From Erythrocercus mccallii (taxonomy: Eukaryota; Chordata; Aves; Passeriformes; Dicruridae): a stretch of DNA of 64,000 nt. Numbering within the stretch: the stretch's first letter is position 1; the number at the start of each line of letters is the position of its first letter. Below are positions 36,176 to 47,421 of this stretch, piece by piece. Where the stretch lies: NCBI GenBank assembly GCA_013397435.1, contig VZRG01000266.1, positions 331,662-395,661 of the forward strand. The letters are read 5' to 3'. The notes beneath the pieces are model-generated. The model did no database searches, had not been told where the DNA came from, and saw nothing but the letters and a program-made list of their open reading frames with translations. The position numbers and the translations under genes are program-made.

Positions 36176-39100
36176 TATTCCTCTTGCCTTAGATATATTG
36201 TTCCAAGCTATAATTAATAAAATTTTTGAAGTACATAATTATTATATTAATCTACCTTCAATTTTTGATCATTGGATTTTATGCCTTTATCCAGTAACTA
36301 AAGGATCCTCTACTACTAGCTGTTTTCCTTCTATATAGATATTTAGGACTCATTATCATTTTTATGAAGCTAAATGTAGAGTCTGCATATCAAGCAGATA
36401 GACTGTTCATTCTTCTGCCCAAAATGAAAGAACTTACATCACAAAATTGACTACACAGAGCATCACTGTACACCCTTCCATCAGGCTATAACCAACTTCA
36501 ATAGCCCAGCCTTGGGCTTGCACTGCTAGCTCAAACTGTTACCATGTTCATTGTGTTCCAACAGGCTCCAGCAGGCTCAAAGCAGAGACAGAGCAAGCTC
36601 ACATTTATTCCTACAGAATACAATATAAAACTGTCCTATACATGAGAAAGGTGGCTTTAGGACTTCTTTGGAATAGATGTGCTCACAAAAATTTTCATAA
36701 TTTCATCTGAAAAATAAAGTATTTTTAGTTTTGTAAAGATTTTGAATAAAACTGACTTTCCCAACAGAATATCAGGTTACCTTCTTTCCAGTAGTTCTTT
36801 TAGCCATTTCATTAATTTATACAGTTAAGTGCAGGATACTAGCAGGTGACAGCCTCAACTCTTTTCCACACTTGCACCACAACTCAGGGAGGTGACATTA
36901 TGAACATGATTCATCAGATTGATTAGAAAGACAAAACATCATATCCTATTCTGACCCAACACAGAAACCTGTCCAATGAGATTTTTTTAAAGCAACCAAC
37001 AGGCCATGATTAACAGCAATACAACCAGAAGAGACCCGAGAGGAAAGGAGAAAGTGCCAATGAAAAGGAAACAGTGTATGCAATATGCATACCCAGTATA
37101 GTGGAAACTAGCTAGAAACAGAGTGCTTTCCTACAAAATCTGAAAAATATATATGTGAAAACTGGATTTCATGCAGAAAAGCAGAAGACTTCTTTATTAA
37201 CGGAGCCCCCTAAGCAGCTGTCTAAGTTAGGACCCAGTTTTGCCAGCTCTCCAGAGCTCTTCCCTTAAAACTGTCTTGTTCTATGATGTTTACTAAAACC
37301 TGACAGTGTTTCACTGAAACACTGAATTCACTATCATACCAGCCAATACTGTCTTGGTTTTTTTCAATACTAAGTCTGAGACTAAGCTGTCTAGCTCTGT
37401 CCAATGTATTTTATACTTGGATTGTAGGATGTGCCAGTAAAGAACAATTTCTTTTCTATTTGTATAGCTCATTGTACTGCAAATTCCTTGTCCCTTACTA
37501 GAGCCCGTATTTATGTCAGTAATAGAAACATAATGAGAAGAGAGGACAGCAGAAAACACCCAAAGTATTGACTTCAGCTGAGTTCTGAGTTTTTATCTAG
37601 AATGTATGCTTAACATTCCACAAGTCAATGCTGTTTATACAGTGCTATCATACACATGCAGCCATTTATTATAGAATAAACAAAATGAAAAATCTTTTAT
37701 GTTAGACTAGGTCAAGAAGCACTGGCAGAGATGTGCTTCAATTCATTACAATGTCACTTGAAATCTGGCTTTCATAAACATGAAGCTTCCTTTCTGGAAT
37801 ACAACTAAATCACATTGAATTTGATGTCAGAGAGCTCATGCAATTAGTTTTCATTGACTTAAATATATGCTTATGTTTCTTAGCTGTTGCTGTCAGTTTT
37901 ACAACAGGATTTTTTATTCAAGGTTGGCAAAAAGTATTTAACCATATCTTAACTGGACTTGGCTGCACAATTCTGGTTGCTGGCAGATTCTGCTAAAATC
38001 TCTTGATTCTTGAGAATAGTTTTGTATATGAGAAACCCTAATCCACTGTCTTTATGCAGCTGTACACAGGATCAAATCAAGATCAAGTTAAGAAAGTTTG
38101 CAGAGTGAATCAGTGAACAGTGTTTGAGAGAACTGAGTCACTGTATTTCTAAAATAAATTTAAAAATGTGTCACAGGTTTCCTGATGATATGAGAAGTCT
38201 AACACTCTGTAGTAAGCCTACCATCTGAATGTGTGGCAGGGAAAAAACCCCCACAAAGTTAAAAAACCTAGTTAAATTGTGAAGTCTTTTGTAGTATTGA
38301 TTCCACAGAGCACATTACCTCTCAAGTTCAGAGACAGAATCTCATAATGCTATCTTTTTCCAAACAAAACAGGCATCCTAGTAAAAAACAGATGTGTAGT
38401 CTTGCATGATGTTCTAGAAGTTGTTTGAAATGCAATATATGTAGAATGTTTCTCCACCAATATATTCTAGCATCATGGTTTTGGCAGACCCTTCAGTACA
38501 AAATCAGTTCTAATTTATACCTAACATCTTTACTTAGCAGTCTCACAAGCTTCATCCTGCACACTTCCACACTCTCCTGTCACCTAGCTTTGCACACCTG
38601 GCTGTCTTTCTGCTATTTGGTTGTCACAGTCTCTTTCACTTCAAGAGAAATACAGAATGAAATATTTCTCTTTAAACTCTTATCCTCTCTCTTTTTTCTG
38701 TGGTTAGCCTGCACATTTGGTAGCACTCTATTTACTTTTCAAGTTATTTCAGAACATAACAACATTTTTGCTGTAATTTTACATCCTTAATCAGAACTTC
38801 TTTCTTGCATTCACATGCCAAACAACAGCAAAGAGCCTTTAAAAACTCAGAACACCAAGGTTTGATCAGTATTCTGAAAGAAGTCCTTTAAAAATGGGAA
38901 TGTGGGGAACACTTACTTTTGAGCACTACAGTACAGAGCAGAGATCTTTCGCATACTGATGACAGAATCTGCAGAGTCCCTTTTAGCTCTCTAGGGAATC
39001 CTACGAATTTCAGATGCAGTAGTCCATGGTTCAATTTCTTGCTGGAATGGATTCTCCATAAGTAGGGATAATCCTTCATTTGATGCTTACTCACTTGGAT

Positions 39101-39571
39101 ACATTTCTGTATTCCATACTTGCCATTCCAGGTTCTGCAATGCTTATTTTTTCTTCCCAGAATGTGTTTCTGTATTAGCTGATATTATTACACTTACTCA
39201 GTTGAAATGACTTTTTTTTTTTTAAATGAACTTCTCATTAACTTAAAATAACTTTTCAAAGCAATTATCTCTAGACCAATACTTATCAAGCTTGTTCTCA
39301 GGCTAACAGTCACACTTTTTCCATTTTTAGTTTGAAGAGAACCACTCAGTAGTTTGTGAGGATCAGATTTTCAAGTATATACAGATACAGTTGGTTTTGT
39401 TAAATACTTATCAAATGCAGTAGTTCCTTATTTTTATTCTTTTAAAAATCTTTCCCCTCCTCATTATAAGTAAATAAGATATAATAGCACCTCAAACATC
39501 ACTTTTATTTTTTTTTGTTTTTAAATTGCTCCAGAAGTTGATCTTCTCTCTGGTTTTGTAACAGCTCTAGG

Positions 39572-39640
39572 TATTTAATAAATTCAGACACTGAATCAAG
39601 TAAAAAGATGACTTGATTCAGTATCTGAATTTATTAAATA
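39572..39640. repeat. Near-perfect inverted repeat, 30-base arms, 9-base loop
   Basis: The left arm 39572-39601 and right arm 39611-39640 are reverse complements except for one position, with the loop AAAAAGATG between them. On a + strand transcript the odd pair is C-A; on a - strand transcript it is a G-U wobble, so the antisense RNA would fold into an unbroken 30-pair stem. No protein or transposon is visible around it. Confidence 0.95.
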
Positions 39641-41084
39641 AAATGAATAATAAACTCAATATCCTTACTATAAGAAGTATGCATAAGTTAACATGCATAC
39701 TATATGCATGTATTGCTATGTTACCTATATTACATAATTTTAGTTTATATAATAATTGTAATAATAAATATGCTGTCTCATCTCTAGATAAAATACAGCT
39801 TAATTACAAATTACAAAACACAAAATAGATTTTAATGTTGTAATTTTAAATCTATAAAAGCATAACTCTAGCTAGCTAAGATTTCAAAAGAATATATTCT
39901 AGGTAAATAGAGCACAGTGAAGCACACAACATGTTATGATCTCATGATGATATAGATATATATACATTTAACAATAACGCAGTTTAAGGAAACAGGTTAT
40001 GGCACCTGAATGACAGCAGATGAAGATGGAAGAAATGGAAAAATTAGCTTTATGTAAACCTTATGCTGTACCACCTGCCAGCTTGTGTCATGTACTCTTA
40101 TCCATCACTGGATCTCCTGTGAACCATGAGAGATTCAAAATAAATACAAATCAGAACAAGTCACAGTCTTTTTACACTAAATACTGTTTAATCTTCTTTA
40201 ATAATTATATTTTTGGTATCCACTATTACTGAACTTTAGTTGGTTAAGGAAATTCTAAAAGTATTTCCAACATTTTCTTAGCAGACACTGAATCAGAATT
40301 TTCAATTGCTACAGTATCACATAAAAGTCTATTTAAAATTAATTTTAGTCCATGTCCAGACAGAGCAATTTCTCATTGCTCAAATTCCTAGTACCAACAC
40401 TGTTCTTCACAGTGCAGAAACAATTCGAAACACATAGAGTCACATCAGCATTCTGTTGAGTCCTACATATTCTAGCAAATAAAACAAGGTGGTTTGACAA
40501 TCACAGGTATTGCTTTCTGGATAAATAAAAGTCAGTAAATTTAAGTATTATATTTTATTTTGCACAATTTTGTGGGATTTATTTTGATAAAATGAACTCT
40601 GAGGTCTAATTGATTGGTTTCCATCCGTAATTTAAAGCAAGATTTTTCAAAGGCATGAAAGCCTATTAAGAATGCATCTAATTGATTTTCGGAAAGAGCT
40701 GAGGTCTTGATGCAGCATTTACTGCAGTCAGCAGTGAAATTTCCATTGATTTAAATAAGAACAGGTTCATACCTGCAGAGACCTAGCTTCTATTTATGCA
40801 TTTCACAGTAGCCCTTCCTTTCATAGCTAGAGATTTCTTCCCTCTGTTTTTGTACATATAATCTACACACTTTTGTACATACTCTCAGTACAATTTACTT
40901 TGTATTAAAAAACCAAAAGAAGTCACATTTCCAAAGGTAATTAAAATTTTAACATTGAAGAGTGAACACAGTGCAACTGCCATTCAGTTTTGTTGTGCCT
41001 CTCTTCACTGAAGTCAATGGCATTATTTCAGAGTAAAACAACCAAAATGTTGAACATGTAGTTTAGTTACTAGATACTAAGAAT

Positions 41085-41108
41085 ATTACTCAAACAAGTT
41101 TGAGTAAT
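41085..41108. repeat. Perfect 11-base-arm palindrome
   Basis: ATTACTCAAAC, a two-base spacer, then its exact reverse complement. Confidence 0.9.
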
Positions 41109-43284
41109 TATACATAGAACTATTGTGTTACTGCTGCAAAAGTGAGGAGAATGTTACAAAAGATTCAATTCTATCAATAAATGAAACACTGATTTGATTC
41201 TGGTTTATTTAGCAAAGAAACGCAACTGAGTATTTTTAAAGTATTCCTGTCTAAGAAATAAGGCTTTTCAGAGAATTGTCTCACTGATACGTGCAAAGAT
41301 CAAAAAGGGGTGGTAATGCTAGCATTCCAAATTCATTTAGATGAAACAATAAGATAATTAGGTGTAAAAAATGCACAGTCTTATGCTCAACGCAGTAAAG
41401 GATCAATTTCATCTAAAGGCAAGTGGAGTGTACACTATATCATCTGATCCAAAGGAGTGACCTTCTTGATTCAAATGCAAAATGCCTGTGCCTATTGCAG
41501 ATGGAATTTACCAGGACAAAATGTTCAATAGAAAGATTACATTTCCACTGGGGCAGAAGGCATTTGTCAGTGTCTCATTACAGCTTTGATACAAACATCT
41601 TGGATTTCAATTAGCTTTGAGATGGAACAATAATCCAGCATTGAATCTACAGACAAACCTTTGTTTCTTACACCATTATATGTGAATTTTTGTTTCATTT
41701 GCAATAAGATATTGTAAGATTTCCAAAAGAAATAAATAGAAGTAAATAACATTCCAGCCATTTTAATGTCAGTGGTATCACTTAGTGATTGTCTGTCTGA
41801 TAACTTTGCACTAGGAGGCGAGGGTGACATAATTTACATTTTTTTCCAACATAAATGAGAAGTGCTGAATTCTTTGAACCATAAGTTTCCCATCAGTTCT
41901 TCTACCCTCACTGTCCCACCTCCTCTTATTAACATACCATATCCACTCTGATGCTTTTGATCTTTTCTATGAAATGTAGTTTGCCTTCCCAATGGAAATA
42001 AAGATGAAATTTGCTTTAGTGCATATCAGGAGTTCCAATGATGGCCCATAAAAATTTCTGCCCTATGGAGGTCATGTTTTAACTTCGCAAATTTAGATCT
42101 TGCCTTCATTTAAAACGCTTACTTCTAAATACTATTTGATATTTAATAAAACTTGTATGTTCTTCTGAGTTGATCACAGGACTAAGAGATGGAAGGGCAA
42201 TTTTTAACCATTGATTGAATATCTGAGACTGATTTTGCGCTAACTCCTGTAAAACTCTGTACAGTATTTGTCACCTTTACTTCACACCTGTGTCACAAGG
42301 GTAACAGTCAGCTTCTGAAATGTGGCAGGAAGAAAAGCCCAGAAACCACATAGGTATCAATCAGTTGTTGATTTCCTTGTTAGGAAGACAGTTATGAACT
42401 ATTCCATGCAGATACAATTTTAATAACACTCCAAATTACATATGGTGCCCTTCACTCAAAAATCTTCCTTTTAAATATCAAATCCCATAGCTTTAGCAGT
42501 AAGGAATATTGCTATTGAAATCAGGACACTTAATGTGGCACATTAAGCAACTAAGAGAAAGTAAAGAAACGTTTATAACCTGGTAACCAGTGACACAAAC
42601 TACCCAGGGCAAAACACTGCATTTCCTCCTGTGATGTCAAGGTGTCAAGGTGAAAAAGGCATGACTAGGTCACTTGACCCCAAAATTCCAGAGCAAGGAC
42701 AAGAGCTGGAAAAATGCTCCTTTTAAGATTAATTATTCTATGTACTAGCAACAAGCTTTTTTGACTCAGAGAAAGAAATGCCACAAAATGCTGGATTTAT
42801 TACTAAACATAAAAATTAAACCCTGAAATTTACAAAAACTCATGGATCTGAATTTTTTACTTCCTCTTGGACTCTTAATTGTTGTCATAAATATATCACA
42901 ACAGCTGATCAGTACCGGTCTGTGGACATACACAATGAATTAAACATATAGAACATCACTCCTGAATTGCAGCCATCTTTAGTGTAACAAATAGTAAAAA
43001 TTCTCTGTAATTAAAAATAATTTTGCTGATTAATGACAGTATTGCTTGAATATCACACACTTCCACTGACTCCAAAACCAACTGTAAATACATTTTGCTC
43101 CTACAAACATGTCTGTAAATGTACCGGAGCTTGCTAGCATTAGAGGCATAAACAAGAGTAACAAAAAAATGCTGTTTATTTCTTGCCATATTGCTATAAA
43201 AAATTAATTTGCCAGATTAGACCATGCCTTGTATATGTAACACAGAACTACCAAATCATCTGTGTAGATTTTTTCCAGAAGAAT

Positions 43285-43310
43285 ATACGTACACACATGT
43301 GTGTGTGTAT
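43285..43310. repeat. Alternating purine-pyrimidine CA/TG tract
   Basis: About 26 bases of strict purine-pyrimidine alternation (TACGTACACACATGTGTG and on), partly self-complementary; a possible Z-DNA or cruciform tract. Confidence 0.8.
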
Positions 43311-44896
43311 TATACAGGCCTAAGTGTCCATGTTTCCCATGACACGTGGTTTTGAGAGTCAAGAAATCCAATTTTTTCTTCAATAAATGCTTCTAACCAT
43401 AGGCATCATCACCACAGGTCTTGACGGATGTTAGTGTTCACCTTTCCATTGAGTCAAATCTTGACATCTCCTTTCTGCTCAAGTGTTTTGCAAATATGGT
43501 GTAAATATGGAGCTTGGCTTCTGCTAGTAATAAATGCATTTTCAACCATCTACTGCCTTGCAACTTACGTTAAAAGTAAAGATTTAAGCTAAGAAGGAGA
43601 TATACTGAGAAAAAATTTATATGAAAAATTGATGCTTATGTGTTTGCTTCATAGTTTAAGTGCACTCTGAATATATGAAATTTTCCAGGGCTTCTTCCAA
43701 CACATTAGCAAGTTTCTTAAAAAGGAACCAGAAAAGGAACAAATTCAATTTCTATTTTCATTAAAATGACTTCATGCCCCAGTCTTTATTGAATAGATCT
43801 GACTGATGCTGTGAGTCAGTGACTCAACTAAGCTCCTAACAATGTGAAAATACTAAAATTTAACTGTTAGAGCTAACAGTTACAGTAGGAAAAAAAATGC
43901 ACACTTTCTGTCTCCTTATTTACCCTCTGATCTTTTTGGCTAGTAATGCTAACATAACCCATACAAAAGGAATCTGTTATCATCTTAACAAATACTCAAA
44001 TGTATTCTCCTCTTTTGATGAGTACACAAACTTCCATAAAGGCCAGATGGAAACAGGTGCACAAACTGAGGGCAGAATATAGCCCAGCATACAACACATC
44101 TGAAAATAGTTCCTTTGGGCTGTTCTTTGGCAGTTCTCACACTCTCTCATAAAACCACTTGAACTGGTGCAGGTTTTGGCGAACTACAGTATCCCTTACA
44201 AAGCTCTCATTATCTCCTGTCTTAACCACATAACAGAAAAAAACGGAGAGTACCATATGCAGACCACACTGAGGAAGGAGAATTTACAATTTTCTAGCTG
44301 ATAAACCTACTTTCTATAGTGCTTGGCAAGGAATCACTCTCAAGTGCTGGACCATTCACTAGTGTATGTTTTGCGCCAAAGGTTACCAGACTGCAAAAGG
44401 GTTCTCATCTCAGAAAGGACCCATCATTCATCATCACCTTATTTTGACACAACAGAAAAAAAATATGTCCATCTAGCAGGAACAGGAAAGAGGGGACGAA
44501 CTCTTACAAAATGTATGAAGGTTATTAAATGATCAGAAGCCAACTTAAACAGAGAGTTTTCCTAAATTTTTTAAGGCACAGTAGGAACCCTGACTCACAT
44601 GGAACGCTACAGTAGAGTAAATAATCAACACTGATTCCTGCAGCAACTGAAGTTTTTCTAGCAGCTATCCCAGCAAACTACCAACCAACCTGTTGAGTTT
44701 ATGATACTTAACAGGATTGCAACAAAGCTGGACTGCAAATGAAGACTTTTTCCAGTGCTTGTCAGGACAACTTTCAAAAATACACTCCTCAGGTGTAACT
44801 ATCTGTAGATCCAGTCATTGCAAATAAATTACTCCAATTCTGTAATAGAAGAAAATTAACCTGGAGTTGATAGTTGTTGCCTCCAAAAGCTTCATT

Positions 44897-45277
44897 TCAC
44901 AGGGTGTTGTGAACACATACTCCACTTGAACTACAGCACTCTTCCCTATAATTCTGCTTTGGTAAGCACAGTTCTGACAGATCAGCAGGCTGGAGGACCC
45001 AACACTCCACTGAGATAGAAGTCAGTAGCACTAGCCCAGCAGTTACCAAAAACGGGTACAGGATTTTGATATCAAGTTTCCACAGGATATAAATGACAAT
45101 ATACTTGTTTAGGACGAGTGGGAAACAGGAAAGTCGCTTGCTACCAGTCTGGAGCTGTATCAAAACGAGCAGTGTAACATCATTCCTGCACGACGCTAAT
45201 GAAGGGAAGCGCCGTGTCAGCCAGGGCAGCCCAACGCCACCGGCTGCCCCGCACACACCACCAGCGGCGGTGGCCAT
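44897..45277 (-). other. Antisense open frame beside the DYNC1I2 island
   Basis: A 126-codon - strand frame starts at the left edge of the CpG island, divergent from DYNC1I2. Its ATG sits in AAAATGGCC, a good initiation context that also fits a YY1 site, and an inverted CCAAT box lies about 26 bases upstream. The product begins MATAAGGVCGAAGGVG and later has a hydrophobic stretch around YPFLVTAGLVLLTSI. I recognise no family. A divergent non-coding RNA or chance is as likely as a protein. Confidence 0.2.
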
Positions 45278-45612
45278 TTTGTCACTGGCCTGACGCTTAC
45301 ACCCAATCAGGCTTTTGTACTCGTTATCCCCAGGTCACTGGACGGATTATGGATACCGGCCGCAAGTGGGCTTCACGTTAAAACCATAAATTCCATCAGC
45401 GTCCGCATGGATAGGACTGCTTTTCACACTCGGCTGCGGGAGGGGCCTAACGTGGATCGTCCCTCGCTGCTCGGAAGCCAATGCAGAGGCGAAGGCGCTG
45501 TCCCGCACAGGGATCCCGCCTCCGTCCGCTCTGCCCAGCCCGGGGCCACTGCCGAGGCCTCCGTGAAGGGAGCTCGCCGCCCGCCCCCGCCACCAGCGAA
45601 CCGGGGCACAGC

Positions 45613-45622
45613 GCGCATGCGC
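45613..45622. promoter_or_regulatory. NRF1 site
   Basis: Perfect palindromic NRF1 consensus GCGCATGCGC, lying inside a 22-base strictly alternating purine-pyrimidine run (45611-45632). Confidence 0.75.
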
Positions 45623-45712
45623 GCGCGCGCACTCCATGGCAGGCGGTGGCACTCGCTCCCCGCATCCTGAGGGCGCCGAGCGCGGGCTGCTGGTACGTCC
45701 CTGCTCCGAAAG

Positions 45713-45731
45713 ACTACGACTCCCATCATGC
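45713..45731 (+). promoter_or_regulatory. ZNF143/THAP11-type site (forward)
   Basis: ACTACGACTCCCATCATGC closely follows the SBS consensus ACTACAATTCCCAGCATGC. Confidence 0.75.
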
Positions 45732-45799
45732 AACGCGCGACCGTGCCGCGCCCACGCCCGGGGAGCGCCGGCGACGAGGCCCATCCAGCTGTGTACGCT

Positions 45800-45815
45800 G
45801 CATGCTGGGTATCGT
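45800..45815 (-). promoter_or_regulatory. ZNF143/THAP11-type site (reverse)
   Basis: On the - strand this reads ACGATACCCAGCATGC, the core of the SBS motif, about 70 bases from the forward site and pointing toward it. Confidence 0.65.
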
Positions 45816-47313
45816 TGTTCTCCTAAGCGGCTTCGCCAGCCAGCTCCCCACGGGAGGGGTGTGGCGCCGGGCCTCGGGAACCGCCCCGTCCCCTCGTCGC
45901 TTCTCGCTCGTTCCCCGTGTTAATTCCTTTGCGATTGCCGGCCCTGACGGTGCGGACGAGTGGGGCATTGAGTGTTTTACTGCACAGATCTCCGTGTCCT
46001 TCCACACTTTCCGTAGAGTTCTGCGCATCCCGCAACGCCTTCGGAGCTGGTTTGACCCTCGGCGTCTGCCGTCGGCAGCCGCCTGCCAGCTGTCGGCGCC
46101 TTTGTGCGGCGGCGGAAGGGGCGCGGGGCCGAGGGCAGCGGGCGCAGGGCAGGAGGCGCGGACCGGAGCCGCGGACAGGTGCGCAAGGGCCCGAGCTGCG
46201 CCCAGCTGCTGCCCCCCTGGTGGGAACGCGCCTCCATTCGGCCTCGCCTTCTGCTGCGAGGGCTGCGGCAGCAGGGTGGGGCCGGGGGCGGCCCGCGCCG
46301 GGGCTCACTGAGTGGGAGAGGCTGGCAGTGCTGCCTTTTCCCCGGCCGCGGGGCGCGGTGCGACCCTGCCGCGCTGCCGGGCGCTCTTCCTGGGTCGGCC
46401 TCTGTGGGATTTGGGTGGGGACTTTGGTTCTGGTGGCACCAGATTCGTACCGCGATCATCTCCGGACGGGGCGGGCTGGGTTCGCTCGGTTTGTGCTGCT
46501 TCGCGTCCCCGCGCCGGCCCTGGACGGGCGGCAGTCCATGGTGTGACAGCGCGCTTTCCTGGTGCTGTTTTAAAGGGACCCGCGAATGCCATTTGAAGAT
46601 GCTGACTATAGATTGTTTATTTGTGCTTTAGTGCTAGCAGACGACATGAAGGAATACATACATTTACTCCAGTGTACGTTTTACTAAGATGTGGGGTTAG
46701 ATGTATGAGGCTTTCAACATTTTGCATCCCTTTCTGTGCTTAGCTGTGCTATGCAAACACTTGGAAGTATTTTTTATCTTGAATTAGCACATAGTCATAT
46801 TACTAACGTTTAATCTTGTATCCTTATTGTCAAGCTTACTGTAAAAGCATTTATAGTTGCCTCATAGGACTACTTGTGCATTTTCTTTGCTGACTTGACT
46901 TTGCTTTAAAACAGTAAAATTAAGCTCTTCTTCACCTAGCCCTTTCACACAGTTTTCCTTACCTGTGTTCTATGTCTTTGTGGAGTTCTAAACTTGCAGG
47001 GTTTCCTCCTTTTGCTGTCGACCTTCTTGTTTGTATTTGAGTTAGTTACATAGCAAAACTTTTTGTAGCATTTTTGTCTTTATATGATCTACCAATCTAT
47101 TAGCAGTGCAACAGTTTTGAGGAAAAAAATATAATGCATGTGTTTTACAGTTTTCTTTGACCACTACACTTGTCCTTATGTTGCCTTATAATTTATAGTA
47201 ATTCTACTAAATGTTTTAATAAATCTTTACTTTGAACCAAAAAAATCCCAAACAAACCCAAACAGAACAGAAGCCAAACAGTGACATGATTTCTGTTGAT
47301 CAGTGTTTCAGCC

Positions 47314-47421
47314 ATGTCTGACAAAAGTGAGCTGAAGGCGGAGTTGGAGCGCAAGAAACAACGATTAGCTCAAATTAGAGAGGAGAAGAAGAGAAAGGAG
47401 GAAGAAAGAAAGAAGAAAGAA
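47314..47421 (+). CDS. DYNC1I2: DYNC1I2 first coding exon
   Basis: Thirty-six whole codons, MSDKSELKAELERKKQRLAQ then IREEKKRKEEERKKKE, with donor GAA|GTAAGA. It is an extremely charged single helix, the dynactin/NudE-binding coiled coil, virtually invariant in vertebrates. The ATG is close to the exon start; two acceptors eight bases apart (CAG at 47301-47303 or 47309-47311) both leave it intact. The intron between the CpG island and this exon contains no other recognisable exon. Confidence 0.97.

Larger units (their letters stand above)
28831..45189. other. Intergenic region CYBRD1-DYNC1I2
   Basis: About 16 kb of AT-rich sequence without a gene I can name. Items listed separately are a pyrimidine-rich patch (31590-31990), an unidentified coding-like frame (32301-32600), a (TAGAA) microsatellite (36113-36175), a strong hairpin (39572-39640), a short palindrome (41085-41108) and an alternating CA/TG tract (43285-43310). 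Other open frames (for example 121 codons at 38425-38790) look like chance. Confidence 0.65.
45190..46560 (+). promoter_or_regulatory. DYNC1I2: DYNC1I2 CpG-island promoter and non-coding exon 1 region
   Basis: A GC- and CpG-rich block of about 1.4 kb ending 0.75 kb before the DYNC1I2 start codon. It holds no TATA box but carries housekeeping-type sites: a CCAAT box at 45303-45307, an NRF1 palindrome at 45613-45622 and two opposed ZNF143-like sites at 45713-45731 and 45800-45815. The first exon of DYNC1I2 should be non-coding and lie after these. ACAG|GTGCGC at 46178/46179 is a plausible donor, but the exon limits cannot be fixed by eye. The long open frames in this block run on both strands and in most frames, as expected from CpG-rich DNA with few stops. 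Confidence 0.8.

Noticed and set aside
38425..38790. A 121-codon Leu/Ser/Phe-rich open frame
   Set aside because: Composition is what CT-rich low-complexity DNA gives; no supporting signals.
45481..46546. Long open frames (up to 276 codons) on both strands in the DYNC1I2 CpG island
   Set aside because: They overlap in nearly all frames, have Arg/Pro/Ala/Gly-rich composition typical of translated CpG DNA, and match no family I know.
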